From: Candidatus Poribacteria bacterium | GTDB lineage: Bacteria; Poribacteria; WGA-4E; WGA-3G | Assembly: GCA_009835515.1 (NCBI GenBank) | Contig: VXXH01000683.1 | Coordinates: 1 to 8,655, forward strand | Direction: 5' to 3' | Length of the DNA: 8,655 nucleotides | In this document: piece by piece, positions 1-6,623 of the stretch | How the letters are laid out: each line of letters opens with the position of its first letter | Numbering within the stretch: position 1 is the stretch's first letter | Position numbers and translations under genes: made by a program | Notes under the pieces: generated by a model | The model's input: only the letters and a program-made list of their open reading frames with translations | What the model was told of the DNA's origin: nothing | Database searches by the model: none

Positions 1-2214
1 CTTTTTGTCCCTTCAGAAACCCAGGCATCTCAATTTCAAAAACTGATAGTTGAGCGTTATCACGTGAACGTCTCAATTGACGATAATAGGTTAGCAACAA
101 CAGAAGTAGATCTCGTTTTCAGCAATCCAAATAACGTTTCTGTCGGTGGTCTTTTTCTTTTTCCACTACCGGCTGGCGCGAAACAAAAAAATACCGAGAT
201 TCGCATTAGTGGCAATCTCACGGAACCACAGTTGCTGAGACAACAGAAGTTAACCGAGTTCTACAAACGCATTCTTCAAGCGCAAGACTTGCAAATGCTA
301 CAGACAATCGGCACTTCCGCGTTGCAAGTAGAGATCCCACCGATTCCTGATAATACTGAATGTCGCGTTCAGATTAGATATGCTGAACTTGTTGAGAAAA
401 CCGACGAAAGTTTAGTGTACACGCATCACCTGCGAACCAATCAGCCTGTCGAAAGTTTCTTGATGTCAATAGACATTGAAGGTGAGGACGCAATTGGAGA
501 CATTGAGTCCCCATCGCACGACGTTACGATTCAGAGAAGAGACGAGGCAAGTGCAAGTGTGGCTTACTACGCCTCTGATGTCGAATTAGATTTGGATTTC
601 GTCTGTCGCTATGCATTTGTGGATAACGTTTTCAATGAAGAAAGGCTGGTTTTCCGTGACGTATCTATGGATAACGCACCGCCATTAACGCTTCATAGCC
701 CGACTTTCGAGCGGAAGAGGCCCGCGCGAGTCATGGAATCCTTTGCGTACAGTGCAATTGTTCCGACATCAGTACAATTCAACCCGCCCAACGGTGATGC
801 TTACCGCGATGTCTTCTTCAAAGGACACGGCACGAACCCCTTTATTGATCCTGAAGACGACAACCAATCAACTTTTGGTATGGATGCCGATAGCGCGTCC
901 TATTCCGTAGTGCGCCGGTATCTCCGAGATGGCTATCTGCCACCGATAGAAGCCGTACGGGTCGAGGAGTTCGTCAACGCTTTTGATTATGACTATACAC
1001 CACCAACAGACGACACTTTCGCACTGCATCTTGAGGGTGCACCTTCAAAATTTGGTGAAGGCAAGCGACTCCAGTTGCTACGCATTGGCATCCAAGGACG
1101 TGTTGTTCCTGATGTTGATCGCAAGGATGCTATACTCACCTTTGTGATTGATGTCTCCGGTTCAATGGGAATGGAGAATCGGTTGGGGTTGGTGAAAAAG
1201 GCGTTGCGACTTTTAGTCAAACAACTCCGTCCCACCGACAAGATTGGCATTGTCGTTTACGGAACAAACGCTCGGGTCGTCCTACCACATACCAGCGTTG
1301 TGAATCGTGAACACATCTTGGAAAGCATTGATGCTCTGTGTCCAGAAGGTGTGACAAATGTTGAAGACGGAATTCACAAAGGCTATGAACTCGCTCGCAG
1401 GAATTCAGACAGCGATTGCATCAACCGCGTGATTCTCTGTTCAGACGGTGTCGCCAACGAGGGTGTAACATCCGCAGAGGCACTGCTCAAGCAAATTCGC
1501 AACTATGTTGATGAGGATGGCATCTTCTTAACCACAGTCGGCTTCGGCATGGAGAATTACAACGATGTCCTGATGGAAAACCTCGCGAAGAAAGGCAACG
1601 GAAATTACGCCTATGTGGATACCCTTAGCGAGGCGCGTCGTATCTTCGTCGAGAATCTCACCGGCACGCTGCAGGTTATCGCGAAAGACGCAAAGGTACA
1701 GGTCAAGTTCAATCCAGACACCGTGCGATCCTTCCGGCTGATTGGCTATGAAAATCGCCAGATGAAACATGAGGATTTCCGAAACGATGCGGCGGATGCT
1801 GGAGAGATCGGATCCGGACATAACGTTACAGCACTCTATGAAGTTAAACTCAACAAAGGAGTTGACAGAGGTAGGCTCGCGAAAGTCTCTATACGGTATG
1901 AAGACCCCGATACACAGAAAGTAACGGAAGTCAGCGAAAAATTCCGTGTTGAAGACCTTAAAGACGAGTTTGAGCATACCTCGCCAGGTCTCCAATTTGC
2001 TGTGACCGTCGCGCAATTCGCTGAAATCCTACGCGAAAGTTTCTGGGTGAAAAACGGTTGTCTAAAAACTGTCCACCAGACGCTTAAAGGCATCTTACAG
2101 CAGCATCCGGAGGTTATCTCGAAAGATGAAGAGCACGCCGAGAAACGCGGTGAGGAATTGTTAGTACTTGTGCGTAATGCTGAACGCATCAAGAAACAGG
2201 AACAAGCGAGTTAG
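1..2214 (+). CDS. VIT and YfbK-type von Willebrand factor A domain protein, 5' end outside window
   Basis: The frame is open from base 1. A GTG at 64 could start a 716-residue product, but no Shine-Dalgarno precedes it and the 21 codons before it read like the start of a VIT domain, so the true start lies upstream. Numbering from that GTG: a VIT domain (about 1-110, with ATTEVDLVFSNPNN and LFPLPAGA); a linker; the N-terminal YfbK-type segment (about 258-326, NPFIDPEDDNQSTFGMDADS); a VWA domain (about 355-530) with an intact metal-binding MIDAS site, D363-x-S365-x-S367, T431 and D461; then the YfbK C-terminal region (DUF3520 type, about 530-705, with VTALYEVKL and LQFAVTVAQFAEILR). VWA/MIDAS domains bind protein ligands through a divalent cation. 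The role of the bacterial VIT-VWA family is poorly defined, and no partner is visible. Any signal peptide would be outside the window. It converges on the sulfatase gene. Confidence 0.88.
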   Translation, partial: LFVPSETQASQFQKLIVERYHVNVSIDDNRLATTEVDLVFSNPNNVSVGGLFLFPLPAGAKQKNTEIRISGNLTEPQLLRQQKLTEFYKRILQAQDLQMLQTIGTSALQVEIPPIPDNTECRVQIRYAELVEKTDESLVYTHHLRTNQPVESFLMSIDIEGEDAIGDIESPSHDVTIQRRDEASASVAYYASDVELDLDFVCRYAFVDNVFNEERLVFRDVSMDNAPPLTLHSPTFERKRPARVMESFAYSAIVPTSVQFNPPNGDAYRDVFFKGHGTNPFIDPEDDNQSTFGMDADSASYSVVRRYLRDGYLPPIEAVRVEEFVNAFDYDYTPPTDDTFALHLEGAPSKFGEGKRLQLLRIGIQGRVVPDVDRKDAILTFVIDVSGSMGMENRLGLVKKALRLLVKQLRPTDKIGIVVYGTNARVVLPHTSVVNREHILESIDALCPEGVTNVEDGIHKGYELARRNSDSDCINRVILCSDGVANEGVTSAEALLKQIRNYVDEDGIFLTTVGFGMENYNDVLMENLAKKGNGNYAYVDTLSEARRIFVENLTGTLQVIAKDAKVQVKFNPDTVRSFRLIGYENRQMKHEDFRNDAADAGEIGSGHNVTALYEVKLNKGVDRGRLAKVSIRYEDPDTQKVTEVSEKFRVEDLKDEFEHTSPGLQFAVTVAQFAEILRESFWVKNGCLKTVHQTLKGILQQHPEVISKDEEHAEKRGEELLVLVRNAERIKKQEQAS

Positions 2215-2235
2215 GGCATCCGGCGCATGTTCCTA

Positions 2236-3618
2236 TCATTGACGAAACGGTTTTTCCAGTTGCGTTTGCACAAGCCGCTCTAAAATTTGCAGGCGCAACG
2301 CCGTTTCAATATCTGCAACTTCAGGTCTACCAGCGAGATTGTTTGTTTCACTCGGATCGTTCTGCACATCAAACAAAAGATAGACTTCACCCGCCGCGTT
2401 GAGAGCAGCCTTCCATTCCTGATTTAGCAGCATAATCTCACCTTGTATCTCAGAAATTGCGAAATCACGGTGCGTCACTTCGGAGTTCGTTAGCACTGGA
2501 CACAACGATTGCCCGAACTGACGATGCTCCAGTTCACCACCTGCTATTTCAACAAGCGTTGGACCAATATCAATCCATTCCACCGGACTATCACAAGTAC
2601 TACCAGTGTTTGTGCTATCGGGGGTCCGAACGAGTAGCGGGATCCGAACTGCGCCGTTGAGGAAGTTGCCTTTATAAATGAGTCTGTAATCACCGTTCAT
2701 TTCACCGTGATCGGAGGTATGGACAATGACTGTATTTTCAAGTTCGCCGCGTGCTGCAATTGTATCAAGGATTTCACCAATTTGTGCATCAATAAGTGTG
2801 ACATTGCCTGCGTAATTTGCACGGAGTCTCCCGATTTCACCGGGTTCAAACGCTGGATTCATCCGCTGCATAAGCCTATCTAAATGTCCTTGCGGACGTT
2901 CTCCGGCAGGTGGACGCGGGACTGCTGGCGGCATCTCTTCCGGATCATACATGCTGGCGTAAGGTTCCGGTGTATCCCAAGGCTCATGCGGTCCTCCGAA
3001 ACTGACCCAACAGCACCAAGGCTCCTGTCGATCATAATTCTGGAGGTATTGCTTCGCCTGCTGTCCGACGTAGACATCGGCGTAGTCTTCAAGTCCTAAC
3101 GCTGATGGACGCACGAGATACGGTTTCGTGCTAAACCGTTCACGATAATCCGCGCGGTAGCCATCCCACAATCCTTTCGCCTCCCACTCCGCTGTCATGT
3201 GCGACAGAACGTTTGCGCTCGCCCGCGGTCCACCGATTTCGTTCACATCATCTAATCCGTAGGTGTTCATTAATCCCTCTCGCTCACGCAAGTCCCCACC
3301 GTGTGGATGTAGATGCGTTTTGCCGAAAAGACTCGTCCGATAGCCAGCATCGCGCACCGCTTGCATCCATGTCGGCGTTTCAGCAGGCATCTGATGGTTC
3401 ATGTTGTTCCAGACACCGGTGTTATGCGGATATAAACCTGTCGCCAAACTGAGTCGCGTCGGGATACAAACCGGCGAGGTTGTGACACAATTCGTAAATC
3501 GAACGCCTTCGCTTGCAATACGATCCAAATTCGGAGTCTGTACCCAATCACCACTGCAACCCATCGCGTCCCACCGCTGCTGGTCTGTCATCAATAAAAG
3601 AATATTCGGACTTCCCAT
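2236..3618 (-). CDS. Formylglycine-dependent sulfatase (alkaline phosphatase superfamily)
   Basis: A 460-residue sulfatase, expected to hydrolyse a sulfate ester; the substrate cannot be told from sequence. Active-site landmarks in family order: metal ligands D12/Q13 in LLLMTDQQRWDAMG, the catalytic cysteine C51 in CIPTR (C51, P53, R55, the core C-x-P-x-R recognised by formylglycine-generating enzyme), GKTHLH with K100 and H102, GGPHEPW with H211, TSDHGE with D303 and H304, and K316. All key residues are present and length is normal. The residue after the cysteine is Ile and the fourth position Thr, against the common C-S/T/A-P-S-R. No signal peptide or membrane segment is seen, so it is predicted cytoplasmic, unlike many secreted polysaccharide sulfatases. 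The maturation enzyme is not in the window. ATG at 3618 follows GAGG by 6 bases and the upstream stop by 2, so it is probably translationally coupled to the isomerase-like gene. Confidence 0.93.
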   Translation of the reverse strand: MGSPNILLLMTDQQRWDAMGCSGDWVQTPNLDRIASEGVRFTNCVTTSPVCIPTRLSLATGLYPHNTGVWNNMNHQMPAETPTWMQAVRDAGYRTSLFGKTHLHPHGGDLREREGLMNTYGLDDVNEIGGPRASANVLSHMTAEWEAKGLWDGYRADYRERFSTKPYLVRPSALGLEDYADVYVGQQAKQYLQNYDRQEPWCCWVSFGGPHEPWDTPEPYASMYDPEEMPPAVPRPPAGERPQGHLDRLMQRMNPAFEPGEIGRLRANYAGNVTLIDAQIGEILDTIAARGELENTVIVHTSDHGEMNGDYRLIYKGNFLNGAVRIPLLVRTPDSTNTGSTCDSPVEWIDIGPTLVEIAGGELEHRQFGQSLCPVLTNSEVTHRDFAISEIQGEIMLLNQEWKAALNAAGEVYLLFDVQNDPSETNNLAGRPEVADIETALRLQILERLVQTQLEKPFRQ

Positions 3619-3620
3619 CT

Positions 3621-4463
3621 TTAACCTCGTTCAATTCCGGCTTCGGTAAAGGCGTTTGACAGTGTCTCGTAAGAGAGTGTCGCAGCAGCGAGCGGATCGT
3701 AGTTTTCGCGTGCCTGCACCATAAAACTCACCTCAGCAGTGATGAACCCGTCATAACCGTGTGCTTGCATCTTCTTGAGGTAGTCAACATAATCAAAAGT
3801 GCCTTCACCGGGGATGAGGAACTCAAAGTCCGGGGCAATACCGCGTTGATCCTTGACATGCGTGTGCGCTGAAACTGCCGCCAGTGCTGAAACTGTCTCT
3901 TCTGTCGGCATACCGACAATATCAAAGTGGCTGATGTCAAAGTTAACCTTGAGATACGGCGAATTGACGATTTCCAAGAGTTCAAGCACTTTCGCTGGCG
4001 TGTCAATGATTGCACCGATGTGCGGCTCCATAGCAATCGTAACGCCGCGCGATGCCCCGTAATCCACAAGTGCGCCTATCCGTTCTGCGAGGAAATCTTT
4101 ATTTCTGTCCCAATCCTCCGGTTTGCCGCCGGGGGTCGTGTTAACTGCAGGCAGCTCATCCCCTTGCGCAAGTTCGACTGCAAGATCAACGCCACCCTTC
4201 AACCGCCACATATTCTTCGCATGTGCATCCGGATCTGTTTCGAGTAAACTGGAATGTGCCGCGATTGCCGGTAGTGCCAAGTTATGCTGTTCTAATAGGG
4301 ACGCAATCCGTTTCCGTTCTGCAGCATCAAGTGTGCTGAGTTCAGTCGTGAAGCGTGGAATGATAGTGAGTTCAACCCCATCGTATCCGAGGTTTGATAA
4401 ATGGGAGATGGCGGTATCAATGGGGACAGTAGGCATCCCCCACGTACTATATCCGAGTTTCAT
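3621..4463 (-). CDS. Sugar phosphate isomerase/epimerase-like TIM-barrel protein (AP endonuclease 2 / xylose isomerase-like)
   Basis: A 280-residue, full-length single-domain protein of the xylose-isomerase-like TIM-barrel family (Pfam AP_endonuc_2). It opens with MKLGYSTWGM and has YDGVEL at strand 2. The metal site typical of the family is visible as E146 (MEPH), D176 with H179 (NFDISHF), H202 (HTHVKD) and E244 (TAEVS). Members isomerise or epimerise sugars, inositols or hydroxypyruvate, and many annotated as sugar phosphate isomerases have no tested substrate, so the reaction here is open. No signal peptide, so cytoplasmic. ATG at 4463 has a full AAGGAGG six bases upstream. It lies 14 bases after the stop of the membrane-protein gene and 2 bases before the sulfatase start. 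Pairing with the sulfatase suggests a shared role in sugar catabolism, which is inference. Confidence 0.9.
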   Translation of the reverse strand: MKLGYSTWGMPTVPIDTAISHLSNLGYDGVELTIIPRFTTELSTLDAAERKRIASLLEQHNLALPAIAAHSSLLETDPDAHAKNMWRLKGGVDLAVELAQGDELPAVNTTPGGKPEDWDRNKDFLAERIGALVDYGASRGVTIAMEPHIGAIIDTPAKVLELLEIVNSPYLKVNFDISHFDIVGMPTEETVSALAAVSAHTHVKDQRGIAPDFEFLIPGEGTFDYVDYLKKMQAHGYDGFITAEVSFMVQARENYDPLAAATLSYETLSNAFTEAGIERG

Positions 4464-4469
4464 TTCATG

Positions 4470-4476
4470 CCTCCTT
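4470..4476 (-). promoter_or_regulatory. Strong Shine-Dalgarno AAGGAGG for the isomerase-like gene
   Basis: AAGGAGG on the minus strand sits 6 bases before the ATG at 4463, within the 14-base gap after the membrane-protein stop at 4478. It is among the best-matching ribosome sites in the run, which would let the isomerase-like gene be translated well even far from the operon start. Confidence 0.7.
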
Positions 4477-4477
4477 A

Positions 4478-5137
4478 TCAGAAAAGCGCGCTAATAGAAC
4501 CGATCCAATCGTTTATTAGGAAGTCGACGCGTTGAATGAGCAAAGCGACACGTCCCATAACCGTGTTACCGAACGCTGAACCGAAACCGATCATAAGAAA
4601 GGCGATTCCGACTTTTGAAATCCATTTGACAGGCCCTCGATGCTCCGCAGAAAAGAAGAAATAGGTGAGTGTGCAAACGACCCCAACAATCATAAGGACA
4701 GCCTCGAAAATTTCCCAACCAGAGAGCGTTCCCGCGTGAATCGATCCAAACGGTTCGATTGTGCCGCGCGTCTGTTCAAAGATGTATGCCTGAAACGCGT
4801 TTGGAATCATAGCACCTGAACCAAAACCGATAAGAATCGCAATAGGATAGGAAACTAACCACGAGTGCCGCGATGACAACCGAGCGAAAAACAGCAAACC
4901 GATACAGATCGGAATTAATTTGAAGTATCCTGCTGGCGATTCACCAATGATAGCAGCCCAGAGAGGTGTCCATGCAAGAGGAATAAAGCCTTGATGGATA
5001 GAACGGGCGATACCGTATCCAACCGTCATGCCGACAAAGAGATGCTCAGCAAATCTGTAGAAAGGGTTGTCTCGGTAAAGAAAACTATAAATACAGAGTG
5101 TTAAAAACGCTGCAATCCAAATCCCAAAAACTTCCAT
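4478..5137 (-). CDS. Conserved-looking multi-spanning membrane protein of unknown function (module gene 4)
   Basis: I do not recognise a named family. The 219 residues are strongly hydrophobic, with about five or six membrane segments: roughly 3-20, 33-48 (weaker), 72-86, 95-114, 142-162 and 175-200. Conserved-looking stretches lie between them: YRDNPFYRFAEHLFVGMTVG near residues 21-40, with charged residues at the membrane edge; a Gly-rich FGSGAMIPNAFQAY at about 105-118; and GFGSAFGNTVMGR at about 184-196. No ATP-binding, protease or transporter motif was seen. The ATG overlaps the previous gene's stop as TAATG, and AAAGGAG lies 8 bases upstream of it, so translation is probably coupled to the gene at 5137-5955. 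Being the last of four consecutive membrane-protein genes, it is most simply read as a subunit of a shared membrane complex. Confidence 0.8.
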   Translation of the reverse strand: MEVFGIWIAAFLTLCIYSFLYRDNPFYRFAEHLFVGMTVGYGIARSIHQGFIPLAWTPLWAAIIGESPAGYFKLIPICIGLLFFARLSSRHSWLVSYPIAILIGFGSGAMIPNAFQAYIFEQTRGTIEPFGSIHAGTLSGWEIFEAVLMIVGVVCTLTYFFFSAEHRGPVKWISKVGIAFLMIGFGSAFGNTVMGRVALLIQRVDFLINDWIGSISALF

Positions 5138-5955
5138 TAACCCTGCTCCTTTCGCTGCTGAATGAAGAACGCTATATTCCCCAGAACTACCAATCCTACA
5201 ACCAATAGGTGGACAAACGATACCGTGTTGATCCCTGCTATGCCCTTTCCAGGGGTGTCAATAAGTTTTTCATACTCCGCTGCCCCCAGGAATCCTGACA
5301 ATAATCCGACCAACTGTCCGGTTTGTAAGTAAGGATACATTTCCGAAACAATAACACCCGTCACCCCTGCACCAATCTTCAAACCGTATTTCGTGTTAGC
5401 AAAGGTAATCCAAGCGTCAATACTTGTCCCTGCAGCGAGATCTAAGAGAAGGTCAATTTGATCGTAGTTGGTAATGTCTGCCATCATCGGAATATCTGAA
5501 AGCGGCGTTCCGGTATAATCACTCTCAAAAACGCTGGCGATTTCAACGCCCATTCCGAGAATTACTTGGATGGGACCTTCCCGATATCCGAGCAGGACAT
5601 AATCTATACCGTTGATTGCCCCCTTCTCTTCAGCGATTTTCTGCATCACGTTATCCGCTAATGTAACCGCTTCTGGATCCAATGTTAGACCGACCACCTT
5701 AATACCTTTATCAAAGCAGTGTTTCATGACAGCTTCAGCCATCGGTTCTGGTTCTGCGAAAGAAGAGGGACCGTAATCAAAGGCAATCATAATCGTTGAT
5801 TCGGATGGTAACTCATCTATGTAATCATAGAGTTTTTGCGTCGGCTCAGAAACAGCGAGTGGCAATCTGATGTTTAACAACATTGGGATAATAACGGCAA
5901 GCACCACCAGAATAAAGACAATTTGCCGGTTCATGTTAAGCAGTTTTTCAAACAT
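5137..5955 (-). CDS. Membrane-anchored protein with one soluble alpha/beta-like domain, function unknown (module gene 3)
   Basis: This 272-residue protein has a short basic start (MFEKLLNMNR), a membrane segment at about 12-28, a soluble domain at about 35-240, a second membrane segment at about 246-266 and a basic tail (QQRKEQG). Positive charge at both ends suggests both termini are cytoplasmic and the central domain extracytoplasmic. The domain alternates predicted strands and helices: TIMIAFDYGPSS (54-65), EPMAEAVMKHCFDKG (70-84), IKVVGLTLDPEA (85-96), DYVLLGYREG (118-127), TPLSDIPMMADITNYDQI (150-167), then a Gly-rich GLLSGFLGAAEYEKL (217-231). I recall uncharacterised proteins with the same layout in planctomycete-like genomes but cannot name a family. 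The stop of the preceding gene directly abuts this ATG, and GGAGGAG sits 8 bases upstream. Ligand and activity are unknown. Confidence 0.8.
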   Translation of the reverse strand: MFEKLLNMNRQIVFILVVLAVIIPMLLNIRLPLAVSEPTQKLYDYIDELPSESTIMIAFDYGPSSFAEPEPMAEAVMKHCFDKGIKVVGLTLDPEAVTLADNVMQKIAEEKGAINGIDYVLLGYREGPIQVILGMGVEIASVFESDYTGTPLSDIPMMADITNYDQIDLLLDLAAGTSIDAWITFANTKYGLKIGAGVTGVIVSEMYPYLQTGQLVGLLSGFLGAAEYEKLIDTPGKGIAGINTVSFVHLLVVGLVVLGNIAFFIQQRKEQG

Positions 5956-6609
5956 CTATGCATCTCCTCCACTCAAGTAAGAGCGTTCAATTCCCAAAAT
6001 AATCCGGATGGATTGTGATATACCGCCGAGGCTGATGCCGAGTATAATCCCCCGTCTTGCTGAAAGGTTCGGGTTATCCAGGATCCATTGACGTGCCTCT
6101 GATACTTTATCTGACCAGGGACTCCAAGCCATCACTTCATTCCAAACAAGATCACCAACAGGGACATTTCCCATCATCACGATGAGCGCAGTAACAAGAA
6201 GTAGCGTCGCCTCAGTGTTTCTGGCGCGGAAGGCGCGGAAGGCTGCAGATGCAATAAAAAAGGCGAGCAGCGAAAACATTGTCGCACCCATCGGGACCTG
6301 GACGTTATTAAACAACCATTCAAAAGCAGGGTGTTTCATTCCAAAAGGCACCCCTATCGCAGCCATGACGATTATCCCCGCAAATACAACATAACTGTAC
6401 TGCCAATGTTCACTACGTCGTTGAATACGCGCCCAGTGAGTTTGCACAAGTGTTGCTACTGCTAACACCGTAGCGAAGGGCCAAACAATCAACGTCCAAT
6501 TCACGATTTCATTATAAACCGATTGAGAAGCAGCGTGCGGACTAAATTCTGTAAGAATCATCACAACGCCAAAAAGAAAACACAGGATTAGAGGTACTTG
6601 TCGCTTCAT
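5956..6609 (-). CDS. Multi-spanning membrane protein of unknown function (module gene 2)
   Basis: 217 residues from the ATG at 6609. A TTG at 6615 in the same frame would add two residues, but AGGAG (6619-6623) is 9 bases from the ATG and only 3 from the TTG, so the ATG is preferred. Membrane segments lie at about 5-20, 36-56, 72-89, 106-124 and 133-148, with a possible sixth at 187-207. Basic loops (RIQRR near 61-65; RAFRAR near 125-130) point to cytoplasmic faces. A loop at about 155-185 carries several Trp residues (AWSPWSDKVSEARQWIL). The C-terminal segment is Gly-rich (RRGIILGISLGGISQSIR). I recognise no family and no enzymatic or transport motif. It lies 12 bases after the FN3 protein gene and directly abuts the next one, as expected for subunits made together. 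Confidence 0.78.
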   Translation of the reverse strand: MKRQVPLILCFLFGVVMILTEFSPHAASQSVYNEIVNWTLIVWPFATVLAVATLVQTHWARIQRRSEHWQYSYVVFAGIIVMAAIGVPFGMKHPAFEWLFNNVQVPMGATMFSLLAFFIASAAFRAFRARNTEATLLLVTALIVMMGNVPVGDLVWNEVMAWSPWSDKVSEARQWILDNPNLSARRGIILGISLGGISQSIRIILGIERSYLSGGDA

Positions 6610-6618
6610 AAACAAACG

Positions 6619-6623
6619 CTCCT
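6619..6623 (-). promoter_or_regulatory. Shine-Dalgarno AGGAG that decides the start of the 5956-6609 gene
   Basis: AGGAG on the minus strand overlaps the TAG stop of the FN3 protein gene. Its distance is 9 bases to the ATG at 6609 and 3 bases to the in-frame TTG at 6615, which favours the ATG. Confidence 0.65.

Noticed and set aside
1528..2016. Open frame of 162 codons on the minus strand opposite the VIT-VWA gene
   Set aside because: It is fully antisense to a strongly conserved coding sequence, lacks a ribosome site, and its translation has no domain-like pattern.
2215..2235. Bidirectional terminator between the convergent genes
   Set aside because: Only 3-4 base complementarity can be drawn (around CATCCGGCGCATG) and there is no T run on either side.
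3927..4494. Two overlapping plus-strand open frames across the isomerase-like gene
   Set aside because: The minus-strand product carries a complete metal site and a strong Shine-Dalgarno; the plus-strand frames overlap each other and show no family features.
6613..6615. TTG as the start of the 5956-6609 gene
   Set aside because: Only 3 bases separate it from AGGAG, whereas the ATG six bases further on has a normal 9-base spacing.
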